Notes: generated by a model not told the origin, from the sequence alone. A stretch of DNA of 64,000 bases from Nostoc sp. NIES-3756 (GCF_001548375.1 NZ_AP017295.1:1364001-1428000); one strand, 5' to 3'; shown: positions 36,367-46,425, numbered from the stretch's first letter. Numbers and translations are program-made.

Positions 36367-37209
36367 TTACTTGTTTCCGCACAATAAACCAAACCTAATC
36401 AACCCACGCTCATAACCGCGACGCATCAACCCTAGCGATAGCGCTCCTTGGATGGTAGTCCAACCGGCACGTAATAACCCGATGATTGCTTGAGGAGTAA
36501 AAGCAGAATCAATAACTACATTCCAAAATGGGGCAACTGCCTGCGACCAGTCAGCACTACGGATATTATTTAATGGTAGTTGCCGAGCTATGGCTTCATA
36601 CTCAGGTAAGGAAATTACATAAGGCAAGCAATACACTTGGTAAATATCTTGCAGATGCTTTTGTTCATCTGCTGTTAGAGGCTTTTTATCTATAGGACGA
36701 TGACACCATGTCACCATAATCAACGTACCTCCGGGTTTGAGGACTCGATAACATTCCTGCATAAACCTAGTTTTATCTGGCATGTGTTCGCCGCTTTCCA
36801 GTGACCAAACTAAGTCAAAAGAATTATCCTCAAAAGGCATTGCTTGGGCATTGGCGACTAGAAATTTGCTTCTAGCAGCTAAACCTGCTTCCTTAGCTCT
36901 TTCCGTGGCTCTAGCAGCTTGTACTGGACTCAAAGTAATTCCTGTAGCTTGAGCATGAAACTTTTCGGCTAAATACAAAGAACTACCACCAATACCACAC
37001 CCTACATCTAGTATATTTTCTGCCTCTTGTACCCCAGACCAATTGAGCAATTCTTCGATTAAATCAATTTGTGCCTCACGACGGTTTTTTCTTTCAGTTC
37101 CATATACACCGTAATACCCGTGGTGCATATGTTCGCCCCAAATCTCCTCCCATAACCCTGAAGAAGCATCGTAAAATTCCTTAATTTGTTGGTAAATTGT
37201 TACACTCAT
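36367..37209 (-). CDS. Gamma-tocopherol methyltransferase
   Basis: This S-adenosylmethionine-dependent enzyme methylates gamma- to alpha-tocopherol. The 280-residue protein opens IYQQIKEFYDASSGLWEEIWGEHMHHGYYG. It has the SAM site ILDVGCGIGGSSLYLAEKF and GITLSPVQAARA, and MPFEDNSFDLVWSLESGEHMPDK followed by ECYRVLKPGGTLIMVTWCHR. It lacks the plastid transit region of plant VTE4, as expected. It is placed directly before the phytyltransferase gene on the same strand, 183 bases away, so the two probably form a tocopherol unit. The alternative, another MPBQ/tocopherol methyltransferase, is less likely given the start motif. Confidence 0.88.
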   Translation of the reverse strand: MSVTIYQQIKEFYDASSGLWEEIWGEHMHHGYYGVYGTERKNRREAQIDLIEELLNWSGVQEAENILDVGCGIGGSSLYLAEKFHAQATGITLSPVQAARATERAKEAGLAARSKFLVANAQAMPFEDNSFDLVWSLESGEHMPDKTRFMQECYRVLKPGGTLIMVTWCHRPIDKKPLTADEQKHLQDIYQVYCLPYVISLPEYEAIARQLPLNNIRSADWSQAVAPFWNVVIDSAFTPQAIIGLLRAGWTTIQGALSLGLMRRGYERGLIRFGLLCGNK

Positions 37210-37411
37210 GAGAAAAGCATGTTAAGACAAAACTGAGACTAAAAAATATATTCGTAGGCTACCATGTGTGTTTTTAATTAGATAAGAAAGTTTTGACCTT
37301 TTTCAAGGAAGATCAACCTTATGGCTCTTATCGGTAAAGTTTATAGTTAAGTCTCTATGAGCCAGAGAATGTGATGATTTTGACTGTCAAGTATGGAATT
37401 TTGAATTAGTT

Positions 37412-38746
37412 ATGACTGTTTCGCGCACAATTTGTCTGGGCTTTCTAGCTGTCATAGCCGTGGGAACTGTTTTATTAATGATGCCTTTCTCCACAAGCAG
37501 TGGTACATGGAATGACTTAATTGTGGCTTTGTTTACCTCAACGTCAGCCGTTTGTGTAACTGGATTATCTGTAGTTGATCCTGGTACTTACTTTTCCTTT
37601 TGGGGTCAACTTTTTATTGCCCTGTTAGCTCAAATTGGTGGGTTAGGTTATATGACAACCACCACATTTCTAATTTTATTGATTGGTCGTAGATTTGATC
37701 TGCGCCAAAAAATTGCCATTCAGCAAGCTTTAGACCGCCCTGGTATGAGTGGTAGCGCCCAAGTTATCCGCTCAATTATTGCCACCACGTTAATTTTTGA
37801 AATTACTGGTGTATTTTTACTATTGCCTGCATTTGTTCCTCAGTATGGATGGAGTCAAGGATTATGGTTAGCAATCTTCCACAGTATTAATGCTTGGAAT
37901 AATGCAGGGTTTAGCTTGTTTAAAGACAATTTGATTGGCTATCAATCCTCCTTTTTAGTTGTTTTCACAATTACAGGATTAATTATCTTTGGGGGAATTG
38001 GTTATCAGGTAATTTTGGAAACATATATTTGGTTACGCGATCGCCTCCGCAAAAAAAAGGAAACCTTAGTATTATCGCTAGACTTTAAAGTAGCTACTAG
38101 CACAACATTAATCTTATTAGCATTCGGTACAATAGCATTTTTCTGTATTGAAATTAGAAATCCCCAAACCTTCGGTTCATTGGGTTTAGTTAATCAGTTT
38201 TTAGTAGCTTGGTTTCAATCAGTAACGCCTCGTACTGCTGGTTTTAATACCATCGACATTGGCAAAATGACCACTGCTGGTTTATTTATCACAATTGCCC
38301 TCATGTTTATTGGTGCTAGTCCTGGCGGTACAGGTGGAGGTATGAAAACCACTACCCTAAGAGTTTTAACTAGCTGTACTAAAACAATTCTTCAAGGTAA
38401 AGAAGAAGTCTTACTGTATGAGCGAAAGATAGCAATTTCTCTCATATTAAAGGCTGTGGGTGTTTTAGTTGGCTCTATAACAACCGTAATTTTAGCTACA
38501 ATTTTAATATCTCTTACAGACCCAAAACTGGACTTTATCCAAATTCTCTTTGAAGTTGTTTCCGCCTTCGCTACTGTAGGTCTTTCAACAGGTATTACGG
38601 CTAGCGTTTCTCCCGCCGCGAAACTAGTTTTAATTATCACCATGTATATAGGCAGAGTAGGAGTTTTATTACTCATGTCTGCTATATTAGGCGACCCCCG
38701 ACCGACAAGAATCCACTATCCCGAAGAAAATTTACTTGTAGGTTAG
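37412..38746 (+). CDS. ktrB: Potassium uptake protein, Trk/Ktr channel subunit (KtrB)
   Basis: The 444-residue membrane protein has the four-fold P-loop layout of Trk/Ktr potassium translocators. The pore loops read FTSTSAVCVTGLSV, FHSINAWNNAGFSLF, QSVTPRTAGFNTI and VSAFATVGLSTGI, each with the selectivity glycine. It brings K+ (with or without Na+) into the cell with a cytoplasmic nucleotide-binding ring, whose gene follows 127 bases downstream. The size and the pairing favour KtrB over TrkH. In cyanobacteria the system is important for osmotic adaptation. Confidence 0.92.
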   Translation: MTVSRTICLGFLAVIAVGTVLLMMPFSTSSGTWNDLIVALFTSTSAVCVTGLSVVDPGTYFSFWGQLFIALLAQIGGLGYMTTTTFLILLIGRRFDLRQKIAIQQALDRPGMSGSAQVIRSIIATTLIFEITGVFLLLPAFVPQYGWSQGLWLAIFHSINAWNNAGFSLFKDNLIGYQSSFLVVFTITGLIIFGGIGYQVILETYIWLRDRLRKKKETLVLSLDFKVATSTTLILLAFGTIAFFCIEIRNPQTFGSLGLVNQFLVAWFQSVTPRTAGFNTIDIGKMTTAGLFITIALMFIGASPGGTGGGMKTTTLRVLTSCTKTILQGKEEVLLYERKIAISLILKAVGVLVGSITTVILATILISLTDPKLDFIQILFEVVSAFATVGLSTGITASVSPAAKLVLIITMYIGRVGVLLLMSAILGDPRPTRIHYPEENLLVG

Positions 38747-38873
38747 TTTTGAAATGAGAGATGAGGTAAATAAGTTTGGATCAATGACCAATGACTACTG
38801 ATAAAATTTGAATTTAATGTAGTTTAAGAGTCTTGGCTTTCAATATAAGTATTAATAATAAGGATTATTGACT

Positions 38874-39569
38874 GTGAATTTGTCATCGTTAGGGTTCTTT
38901 CGCAGTTTGCGCAAAGATAATAATCAATTTGCTGTCATCGGCTTAGGTCGTTTTGGTCGTTCTGTTTGTTCAACACTGCATAAATTAGGCTACCAAATTC
39001 TAGCAACAGATATAGATGAAAGACGAGTATCCGCAGCTTTAACAGAAGAAATAGTTGGTCATGCTTTACAACTAGACTCTACTGAACCAGCAGCCCTCAA
39101 GGAAGCTGGTATTTTTGAATTTGATACAGTAATTGTGGCAATTGGTAACTATGTTCAAGAAAGCATAATCACCACGTTAAACGTCAAAGAAGCTGGCGTT
39201 CCTCATGTAGTTGCTAAAGCTTCCAGTGAAGTTCACTACAAGTTATTAAAGCGAGTAGGTGCAGACCATGTAGTCTTTCCTGAATATGAAGCAGGTTGTG
39301 CATTAGCACGTACACTGACAAAACCATCTATTCTTGATAGGTTTGACCTTGATCCAGATAACAGTATCGTAGAATTAATCGTACCAGATGAATTTCATGG
39401 TAGAACAATTGCAGAGTTACAATTACGCAACCGTTACGGTTTGAATGTATTAGCTGTAAGTCAGGATGGCAAGTTTCAAATTAACCCTAGCCCTGGTAAA
39501 CGTTTAGAACGTGGTTCAGCAATGGTAGTGATAGGTTGTAATAAAGATATTAATCGTCTGCCTATTTAA
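38874..39569 (+). CDS. ktrA: Potassium uptake regulatory subunit (KtrA, RCK/TrkA domains)
   Basis: This cytoplasmic ring protein gates KtrB. It has a Rossmann RCK_N domain (FAVIGLGRFGRSVCSTLHKLG, ATDIDERRV) followed by an RCK_C domain (SIVELIVPDEFHGRTIAELQLRNRYGLNVLAVS). GTG 38874 (MNLSSLGFF) is preferred over TTG 38868, because the AAGGA at 38860-38864 is at proper distance only from the GTG. This gives about 231 residues. A bidirectional terminator follows at 39580-39598. Confidence 0.92.
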   Translation: MNLSSLGFFRSLRKDNNQFAVIGLGRFGRSVCSTLHKLGYQILATDIDERRVSAALTEEIVGHALQLDSTEPAALKEAGIFEFDTVIVAIGNYVQESIITTLNVKEAGVPHVVAKASSEVHYKLLKRVGADHVVFPEYEAGCALARTLTKPSILDRFDLDPDNSIVELIVPDEFHGRTIAELQLRNRYGLNVLAVSQDGKFQINPSPGKRLERGSAMVVIGCNKDINRLPI

Positions 39570-39579
39570 AAAAAATTAA

Positions 39580-39598
39580 GACGGGCAAGATGCCCGTC
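39580..39598. terminator. Bidirectional terminator hairpin
   Basis: GACGGGCA (39580-39587) pairs with TGCCCGTC (39591-39598) around a 3-base loop, with an A run before it and CCCACAAAAAA after it. It sits between the convergent ktrA and TPR genes and could end both. The GACGGGCA...TGCCCGTC palindrome is also a familiar dispersed repeat type. Confidence 0.7.
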
Positions 39599-39624
39599 CC
39601 ACAAAAAATATTTTCAATGACGAA

Positions 39625-40806
39625 TTACGAATTGGGATTGCTATCAAGTTTATCCGGCGATGGGCTAGGAAATACTGGTTGAAACTGCTGTTGTTGGGTT
39701 GAGACAGGTATTTCACCAGAGTTAGCTGGCTGTTCTCTTGGCGCTGCTAGTTGAGTTAGTTGTTCTACTAAGCTATTTGTATTAGCTGTAGGCTTCTGTG
39801 CAGCTGCTTGTCTTTGTTGCAGTTCTTGTTCTGCGATTTTCTGAGCTACTTGCTGCATTAACTGCTCACTTTTCGCCATTTGTTCTGTGTTACCTTGCTG
39901 ACGATATTCTTCTTGAGCGCGTTTAAAGGCATTATTAGCTTTTTTCAGGTCGCCTTGATTATATAAAGTTACCCCCAAGTTATAGTAAGCTAAGGCGTTT
40001 CTGGGATCTTGACGAACGGCTTGGGTATAAACGGCTATAGCTTCATCGGGTTTACCCTGCATAGCTATGAGGCTACCCAAATTGTTATAAGCGGCGGCAT
40101 TTTTGGAGTCTAACTTCAAAACCTCTCTATAAGAGGCGATCGCCTCATCCATTTTACCCGCCTGTTGGAATGCGATCGCTAAATTATGATAAGCCTCGGT
40201 TTTAGTTGGATCTAGTTTAATGGCATCTTGATAAGTAGCGATCGCTTCTCCTAATAATCCTTGTTCGTATAATACCAAACCCAGATTATAGTACGCATTC
40301 ACCCTTGTGGGGTCTATCACCACAGCTTGGCGATAAGCTCTAATTGCACCATCTTTTTCACCTTTTTGTTGCAATGTTAACCCCAAGTTGTAATAAGTTT
40401 CTCCAAAGTTGGGGTTAAGTCGAATTGCTTCTTGATATTCCTGCACCGCCACATCCAAACGGTTTTGCATCAGGTATGTATTTCCGAGATAATGCCTAGC
40501 CATTGCTATATTAGGTTCTCGTTGCAACGCTTGGCGGAAAGCATTTTCTGCACCTTGCCAGTCGCTGCGGTTGTAGCGGGTAACACCTTGTTGATAAAGA
40601 CTAGCTGTTTCCAAATCTTGAGAAATAGGAACTTGTGCTAGCAACTTGCTTCCTGGTAAATTCACAATTGTCGGTGTAGCCAACACCAAAAAAGCTGATG
40701 CAGCACAAAGAAAACCCAAATGCGGCTTTTGCCAATCACAAGTGTAGTGGCCAGTAATTGACGACAAACCGCAAAACCACTGCTTAAATTGATATTTTCT
40801 ATACAT
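39625..40806 (-). CDS. TPR-repeat protein, exported or membrane-anchored
   Basis: From ATG 40806 the 393-residue protein has a basic N terminus, a hydrophobic segment (LGFLCAASAFLVLATPTIV) and seven to eight tandem 34-residue TPR units. The units have the pattern NLGLxLxxxGxxxEAIxxYxxAxxLDP. A Gln/Ala-rich, Pro-rich low-complexity tail ends in PSPDKLDSNPNS. TPR arrays bind other proteins; no client is suggested by the neighbours. The longer frame to 40857 adds a leader without features. Confidence 0.78.
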   Translation of the reverse strand: MYRKYQFKQWFCGLSSITGHYTCDWQKPHLGFLCAASAFLVLATPTIVNLPGSKLLAQVPISQDLETASLYQQGVTRYNRSDWQGAENAFRQALQREPNIAMARHYLGNTYLMQNRLDVAVQEYQEAIRLNPNFGETYYNLGLTLQQKGEKDGAIRAYRQAVVIDPTRVNAYYNLGLVLYEQGLLGEAIATYQDAIKLDPTKTEAYHNLAIAFQQAGKMDEAIASYREVLKLDSKNAAAYNNLGSLIAMQGKPDEAIAVYTQAVRQDPRNALAYYNLGVTLYNQGDLKKANNAFKRAQEEYRQQGNTEQMAKSEQLMQQVAQKIAEQELQQRQAAAQKPTANTNSLVEQLTQLAAPREQPANSGEIPVSTQQQQFQPVFPSPSPDKLDSNPNS

Positions 40807-40946
40807 AGTGGAATCTCTGTACTTATTGTTAAGATCCTTATAAGTCAGAGTACCCACTACAGTATAAAAAGTTAAAAATGCAATATGAAATTTTTGGAGG
40901 CTAGGGGTTAGGGAGATGAAAGGAGGGGGGAACGATAGACTGTGGA

Positions 40947-42173
40947 CTATAGACTACTAACTCCTTCAGGTAGAATTAACATGGCATCACCGAAAGAATA
41001 AAAACGATAACCAGAAGCGATCGCTTCTTGATATATATTTAACAAACGTTCTCTACCAATCAACGCGCTTACTAGCATTAATAAACTAGAACGTGGCAGG
41101 TGAAAATTAGTAATCAAACCCTCTACAACTTGCCATTGGTAGCCAGGATAGATAAATAGGTTAGTCTTACCGCAAAATGCCTGCAATTCACCAGATACGG
41201 CTGCACCTTCCAAAGCCCGGACTACTGTTGTCCCTACAGCAATAATTCGTCCGCCAGCAGCTTTAGTTGCTTTAATTTGTTCAACTGTGGTTGCGGGTAC
41301 TTCAATCCATTCTTCGTGCATTTGATGAGTCGCTACATCTTCCACTTCCACAGGGCGAAAGGTTCCTACACCAACGTGGAGAGTAATAAAAGCTTGGTTT
41401 ATATTGCGATCGCGTAACCTTTCTAGCAAGTCTGGAGTAAAGTGTAACCCAGCCGTAGGCGCTGCGATCGCTCCTGGTTGTTCGGCGTACACAGTTTGAT
41501 ACTGTTCATCCGCAGCCTGAGATCCAGTAATATAAGGCGGTAGGGGTATTTCGCCAAATTGATCCAAAACTTGTACCAAAGATTTACCAGAGGGTAAATC
41601 AAACAGTAATAAACGCCCTCCCGTTGCTTCGTCTGTTTCTAAGACAGTAGCAGTTAACGACAAAGATAATAGGGATGAAGAAGATTTTTCTATGTTATCT
41701 CCCCCCACTCCCTCATCTCCCTCATCTTCCCCTACTCTCCTATCCCCAGTCTCCAACCTGTCAAAAATAATCTGCGTACCTTTTTTAAAACGTTTTCCAG
41801 GCTTAACTAAAGCTAACCAACAGTTAAATTGACGTTCCTCTAGTAATAAAATTTCTACTTCTGCACCAGATGTTTTGCGTCCAAATAATCGTGCAGGGAT
41901 GACTTTTGTATTATTCATGATTAATAAGTCACCAGGACGCAGAATATCTGGCAAATCGCTAAAAATTTGATGTAGAGGTGGGGTATCTTTACCTGTATTT
42001 TGAGAATTTACGACTAGCAGGCGAGAACTATCTCTAGGAACTGCGGGATTTTGTGCAATCCTATCTGGGGGTAATTCATAGTCATACCCAGCGAGTGAGA
42101 AATCTAAATTTGTATCTTCGACTGCTGTCGTGGATTTTTCTTCAAGGTTTAATTGTGATAGCTCTTTCTTCAT
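40947..42173 (-). CDS. queA: S-adenosylmethionine:tRNA ribosyltransferase-isomerase
   Basis: QueA transfers and isomerises the ribose of AdoMet onto preQ1-tRNA to make epoxyqueuosine at the wobble base. Family blocks are [65 protein letters not shown] and [14 protein letters not shown] with MHEEW. Near the end are GTTVVRALE and [31 protein letters not shown]. At about 408 residues it is some 50 longer than usual. Much of the excess is a low-complexity insert ([16 protein letters not shown]...) at about residues 143-176, counted from TTG 42185. ATG 42173 is chosen over that TTG. Confidence 0.95.
   Translation of the reverse strand: MKKELSQLNLEEKSTTAVEDTNLDFSLAGYDYELPPDRIAQNPAVPRDSSRLLVVNSQNTGKDTPPLHQIFSDLPDILRPGDLLIMNNTKVIPARLFGRKTSGAEVEILLLEERQFNCWLALVKPGKRFKKGTQIIFDRLETGDRRVGEDEGDEGVGGDNIEKSSSSLLSLSLTATVLETDEATGGRLLLFDLPSGKSLVQVLDQFGEIPLPPYITGSQAADEQYQTVYAEQPGAIAAPTAGLHFTPDLLERLRDRNINQAFITLHVGVGTFRPVEVEDVATHQMHEEWIEVPATTVEQIKATKAAGGRIIAVGTTVVRALEGAAVSGELQAFCGKTNLFIYPGYQWQVVEGLITNFHLPRSSLLMLVSALIGRERLLNIYQEAIASGYRFYSFGDAMLILPEGVSSL
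41658..41759. repeat. Low-complexity repeat insert within queA
   Basis: CCACTCCCTCATCTCCCTC and related units encode the Glu/Gly/Asp- and Ser-rich extra segment of QueA. They match the purine/pyrimidine repeats at 30961-31060 and inside cobB. The frame is kept through the insert. The exact edges are estimates, because no clean inverted ends are visible. Confidence 0.6.
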
Positions 42174-42395
42174 TGAAATTTCCAATGCTTAGAATAAGTT
42201 TGGTTGCGTTTTTTTGACAAAAGTAGTCAATTTTAGACTTAAATTATAAGATTGACATTAATAGGTAATACTTAAACAAATTGATCAAAGATGGGTAAAC
42301 TTCCCCATGCAAAAACGGGGGCATTTACCCTACCGGGATACCAATCAATTTAGGAAGATAGAAGTGTAAGATTGGTTTTGATCCCAAGCACCATC

Positions 42396-42785
42396 ATGGA
42401 ATATCTGTATTATCTGGCAAATGCCAGTTTAACTCTGAGGGTCGTTCAATATCTACACGCTAGGCCCCAGTTACCTGTTTCGTTCGTCACCGTGATTCAT
42501 CAAATAGATGGTTGGGTGGTTAGGATCAAACTTAAAACGCCTATCTCCGCCCAAGAAGATGGTGATTTTCGCGCTTTCCTCTACGAACTAGGGATTAGCT
42601 ATGAACCGCCCATGCGCGTACAGATGGCTCTTTGGAGTTTAGAAGCTGGGCAGTGTCCTGTAGATGTTATGCGCCGCTATCAAGTAGCGATCGTTTCACA
42701 TGGTAGCCCGGAAAGAGAAGAGATAGAAGCTTTTCGTCAACAGTTTGTTCGAGGGCTGGGCTACTGTCCAGAAACATTAGCGTAA
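42396..42785 (+). CDS. Conserved small cyanobacterial protein, function unknown
   Basis: The 129-residue product starts MEYLYYLANASLTLRVVQYLHARPQLPVSFV at ATG 42396; a TTG 24 bases upstream is less likely. It contains VIHQIDGWVVRIKLKTPISAQEDGDFRAFLYELGI and ends VRGLGYCPETLA. There are no transmembrane segments and no recognised catalytic motif. It looks like a small globular protein with a mixed alpha/beta fold. It stands alone between queA and yraN. Confidence 0.6.
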   Translation: MEYLYYLANASLTLRVVQYLHARPQLPVSFVTVIHQIDGWVVRIKLKTPISAQEDGDFRAFLYELGISYEPPMRVQMALWSLEAGQCPVDVMRRYQVAIVSHGSPEREEIEAFRQQFVRGLGYCPETLA

Positions 42786-42807
42786 AATCGATGAGATTGA
42801 ATTGTGA

Positions 42808-42861
42808 ATTGGTAATTGGTAATTGGTGATAGAAATATCTCATTCACAACCAATTACCAAT
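42808..42861. repeat. Inverted repeat of ATTGGTAATTGGT
   Basis: ATTGGTAATTGGT (42808-42820) is exactly complementary to 42849-42861. Tandem AATTGGT units lie in the left arm. It follows the small gene by about 20 bases and may act as a terminator-like structure. It belongs to the same repeat class as the one at 60491-60554. Confidence 0.6.
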
Positions 42862-43041
42862 ATTCTCAAAAATTAGTATTTTGTATTATTGACGCTATCG
42901 TTATATAAATAATTATGGCTAAATACCAAAATGCGGTTCATATAATTATGAAATACTATATGAATCAGTGATGATATTTGCTAAATAACTCACAAGATAG
43001 AGTAATTGTAAAACTTAAAACACAAAATCAGTCGGTTTGAT

Positions 43042-43491
43042 CTATAGCGAGTCAAAGGCTGCGGGAATATACTCTTGTAATTGAAATTCATATTCTCCAA
43101 TTGAAGAAATAGTTGTAGGTTTCTGAGTAACGGATAACTTGTGGTGATTTTGAGAACTTATCTGACAAGAAACAATAGCCACATCAAAGCGACAAGCATA
43201 ATCTGATTTTTCTGGATGTTTGGCTAAAAACATCCTTGCTGTTCGCTCAATCTTTGCTTGCTTTTTTAATGTAATTGCACCTTTTCCCCCATCATCCCAG
43301 CTACCCGGACTGCGGGTTTTAACTTCAACAAACGCGAGTAGGGGTTCTAGAGTATTTTCAGAATGTTGAGCGATGATATCAATTTCACCCCAACGACAAC
43401 TAAATTGACGCTCTAAGATTATCCAACCTGTAGATTGTAACCATTGAGCAACCAGGTCTTCGCCTAAATTAGCAATATCTGAATGTGACAT
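43042..43491 (-). CDS. yraN: UPF0102 (YraN) endonuclease-like protein
   Basis: The 149-residue protein carries the PD-(D/E)XK-like pattern of the YraN family: NLGEDLVAQWLQSTGWIILERQF, CRWGEIDIIAQH and LLAFVEVKTRSPGSWDDGGKGAI, followed by a Lys-rich helix and YACRFDVAIV. The family resembles Holliday-junction nucleases and is widespread in bacteria, but its role is not settled. The C-terminal 35 residues are less conserved. It stands alone. Confidence 0.9.
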   Translation of the reverse strand: MSHSDIANLGEDLVAQWLQSTGWIILERQFSCRWGEIDIIAQHSENTLEPLLAFVEVKTRSPGSWDDGGKGAITLKKQAKIERTARMFLAKHPEKSDYACRFDVAIVSCQISSQNHHKLSVTQKPTTISSIGEYEFQLQEYIPAAFDSL

Positions 43492-44145
43492 AAGTAGGTC
43501 GATGCAAAATAGAGCTAACTCCTATCACTGACTAGTGTTTAGGATTCTAAAAAAAATTTCCACTGCGTTTAATCAAAAAATAAATATTACTATTGGTAGA
43601 TGTCTTATTTTAATAAATATATATATTCGGCGTTAATTGTTATATATAAATAATTCTAAATTTATTAAATCTTTAAACTTAATAGCCTAATTTCCAGCGC
43701 ATACAGCAGGTTTAAATAAATAAAAAACTTTGCGTATCAGGTAATATACAGATTTCGCTACAATCCTAAATCTGTGTTTCTTAGAGCATAGCTCCTGTTG
43801 AATGACACACACAAACAGAACTGCACTGATGAATTACGCCAATTTCACGCAATATTTGCAGATATATGGCTTTGTCTATATGGAAACTTAATTAATGGCA
43901 ATAGGGTTTATGTCTATACTTAATATTTAAAAGATACATAATATTGACTAGAGCAGAAGCAGTGAAACTATTACATATTACTGATTAAGGCAAGGGCAAT
44001 ATTTACTTAATCTTTAAGGGAAAGCTAGTGACATAAAAAAAATATAAAGAGAGAATTAACGAATTAGATGCTTTAAATCTGTAAGTAATCTAGACACTTG
44101 TCCTTGTTACCTAATATCAGCCAGGGAACTTCTGACTAATTTGTT
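43492..44145. other. Long AT-rich intergenic region, no gene seen
   Basis: This 654-base divergent region lies between yraN and the WcaI-like gene. It is very AT-rich with runs of AT/TA and TAAATA. No reading frame, RNA gene, hairpin terminator or repeat array was recognised. Promoters for both flanking genes must lie here. Confidence 0.45.
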
Positions 44146-45417
44146 ATGCGGATTTTAATTTACTCTTATAACTACTATCCAGAACCAATTGGTATAGCCC
44201 CGTTAATGACCGAATTAGCAGAGGGACTGGCCAAGCGAGGACATCAAGTGCGTGTTGTCACAGCTATGCCTAACTACCCTGAGCGCCAAATATATGAAGC
44301 TTACCGAGGTAAATGGTATATTACAGAACAAAAAAATGGTGTAACCATTCAACGTAGTTATGTATGGATTAGACCACAACCAAAACTACTAGATAGAGTT
44401 TTACTGGATGCTAGTTTTGTCGTCACCAGCTTCTTCCCCGCTCTGTTTGGATGGCGGCCTGACGTAATTTTATCGACTTCGCCATCACTTCCTGTATGCG
44501 TACCTGCATCTTTACTGGGATGGTTACGTGATTGCCCTGTAGTTCTAAACCTCCAAGATATACTACCAGAAGCAGCTATTCATGTTGGCTTACTAAAAAA
44601 TAAATGGTTAATTAGAGTATTTTCATTATTAGAAAAATTTGCTTATCGTAGTGCTACCAAAATTAGCGTTATTGCTGATGGGTTTGTTGAAAATTTACTT
44701 TCCAAAGGTGTATCATCGGAAAAAATAGAGCAGATACCCAACTGGGTTGATGTTAATTTTATTCGTCCATTACCAAAAGAAGACAATAAATTCCGTGCTA
44801 CACACAATCTAGATGGGAAATTTGTACTTCTCTATTCTGGGAATATTGCTCTTACTCAAGGCTTAGAAACTGTTATTCAAGCGGCAGCAAAGCTACGTGA
44901 TATTTCCGAAATTGCCTTTGTAATAGCTGGTGAAGCGAAAGGCTTACAGAGACTGCAAAAATATTGTACAGACTGCGGTGCTGATAACGTTTTGTTACTA
45001 CCTTTCCAACCTAGAGAACATTTGCCAGAAATGTTAGCTGCTGCTGATGTTGGCTTGGTAGTACAGAAGAAAAATGTAATTTCTTTCAATATGCCATCAA
45101 AGATTCAAGTCTTATTGGCTAGTGGTAGAGCATTAATAGCATCTGTACCCGATAATGGTACAGCCGCCAAGGCAATTAAACAGAGTGGTGGTGGCGTTGT
45201 TGTTCCTCCAGAAGATCCTCAAGCTTTGGCATCAGCGATTTTGGAATTATACAAACATCCTGAAAAAGCAAAAACTCTGGGTTATAACAGCCGTAAATAT
45301 GCTATGGAACAATATGCTTTTGAACAAGCATTAAATCAATATGAAAATTTATTTTATGCAGTCACAACAGAAAGTCAAACAATTGAATCTAAAGTAGTTT
45401 CTAAACAGGAAGTTTGA
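44146..45417 (+). CDS. WcaI-like family 4 glycosyltransferase
   Basis: This 423-residue GT-B enzyme starts MRILIYSYNYYPEPIGIAPLMTELAEGLAKRGHQV, the WcaI colanic-acid transferase opening. It has WRPDVILSTSPSLPVC in the acceptor half. The nucleotide-sugar half has VLLYSGNIALTQGLE, FVIAGEAKGL and MPSKIQVLLASGRALIASVPDNGTAAKAI. It probably adds a sugar to an exopolysaccharide or glycolipid repeat unit. No other polysaccharide genes are adjacent. The gene has its own terminator at 45451-45485. Confidence 0.85.
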   Translation: MRILIYSYNYYPEPIGIAPLMTELAEGLAKRGHQVRVVTAMPNYPERQIYEAYRGKWYITEQKNGVTIQRSYVWIRPQPKLLDRVLLDASFVVTSFFPALFGWRPDVILSTSPSLPVCVPASLLGWLRDCPVVLNLQDILPEAAIHVGLLKNKWLIRVFSLLEKFAYRSATKISVIADGFVENLLSKGVSSEKIEQIPNWVDVNFIRPLPKEDNKFRATHNLDGKFVLLYSGNIALTQGLETVIQAAAKLRDISEIAFVIAGEAKGLQRLQKYCTDCGADNVLLLPFQPREHLPEMLAAADVGLVVQKKNVISFNMPSKIQVLLASGRALIASVPDNGTAAKAIKQSGGGVVVPPEDPQALASAILELYKHPEKAKTLGYNSRKYAMEQYAFEQALNQYENLFYAVTTESQTIESKVVSKQEV

Positions 45418-45450
45418 TTTAGCAAACCAAAAGTGACAATTTAAAAGCAC

Positions 45451-45485
45451 AAAATTGCCTGGAGGTTGTTCTTCCAGGCAATTTT
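45451..45485 (+). terminator. Rho-independent terminator of the glycosyltransferase gene
   Basis: AAAATTGCCTGGA (45451-45463) pairs perfectly with 45473-45485 around a 9-base loop. The right arm ends in TTTTGT, 34 bases after the stop codon. Confidence 0.85.
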
Positions 45486-45966
45486 GTCAGAAGTTAAACA
45501 CTACGACAGTAGATTACTGAGTTGCCATAATTTGGGCGGATGAACTCGGAAGATGCTTTTTGCTTGATTTATTGAGAAGAGTTTTCAATAAATTTTGTTT
45601 ATCAGACCTTAGACAGAAGAACTAAGTTTGTTATGTTATATAATTTTTGATAACAAGAACTTATAAAATAAAAAAAGCATGACATTTATAACTTATCTGA
45701 TTGATAAGGATAAAGTGACATATAAAAATTACGTAAAATTAGTTTTTTTGTATAAAATATTGCAGTTAACAAAATTATCGCTACAAAAATTAAGCTGTAA
45801 CCACTTTTAATAGAATTGCAATATATTAAATCAATTTATCTGCCATTCTCATATATACCTGTTTTTTTGTTAGTATTCAAAAAAACCATTAGATAGATTT
45901 ACTGTTCTATTGTCTGTAAGTAATTCTCAAAAACCGTAACAAAAGGGATAAAGCACCTGAGGTTTA
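45486..45966. other. AT-rich intergenic region, no gene seen
   Basis: About 480 bases precede rsfS. No frame or RNA gene was recognised. GAGG lies just before the rsfS ATG as a ribosome site. The region is a likely promoter for the rsfS operon. Confidence 0.4.
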
Positions 45967-46425
45967 ATGTCTGATTATTTCCAAGGAAATTTACCATTAC
46001 AATCAGTCTCGGTAGCTAAGAGTGCTACCAGAAGTCCAGAGGCTGCAACTGAGTCAAGCGGAAAAATAGCTGTAACTATTGCCGAAGCGGCATCAGACCG
46101 GAAAGCAGGCGATATTTTAGTGCTGAGGGTAGCAGATGTGTCGTACTTGGCAGATTACTTTGTGATGCTGACTGGCTACTCTAGGGTGCAAGTGAGAGCG
46201 ATCGCCGATGCTATTGAGGATAAAGTAGAGACAGAGTGGAAACGTCGGCCATTGCGGACAGAGGGCAAAGTTGAAGGTAGCTGGGTACTGCAAGACTACG
46301 GCGACGTAATTGTGCATATTATGATGCCGAAGGAGCGGGAGTTTTATAATTTAGAAGCGTTCTGGGTTCATGCAGAACGTATTCCCCTACCAAAATCTGA
46401 TGAGGATGAGGGTAAGCCAACATGA
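45967..46425 (+). CDS. rsfS: Ribosomal silencing factor RsfS
   Basis: RsfS (Iojap/YbeB) binds ribosomal protein L14 and blocks subunit joining in starvation. In this 152-residue protein the core covers residues 36-145. It includes [75 protein letters not shown] and the usual acidic end. The first 35 residues are an extra Ser/Ala-rich leader. The next gene overlaps it by four bases (ATGA), showing translational coupling. Confidence 0.95.
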   Translation: MSDYFQGNLPLQSVSVAKSATRSPEAATESSGKIAVTIAEAASDRKAGDILVLRVADVSYLADYFVMLTGYSRVQVRAIADAIEDKVETEWKRRPLRTEGKVEGSWVLQDYGDVIVHIMMPKEREFYNLEAFWVHAERIPLPKSDEDEGKPT

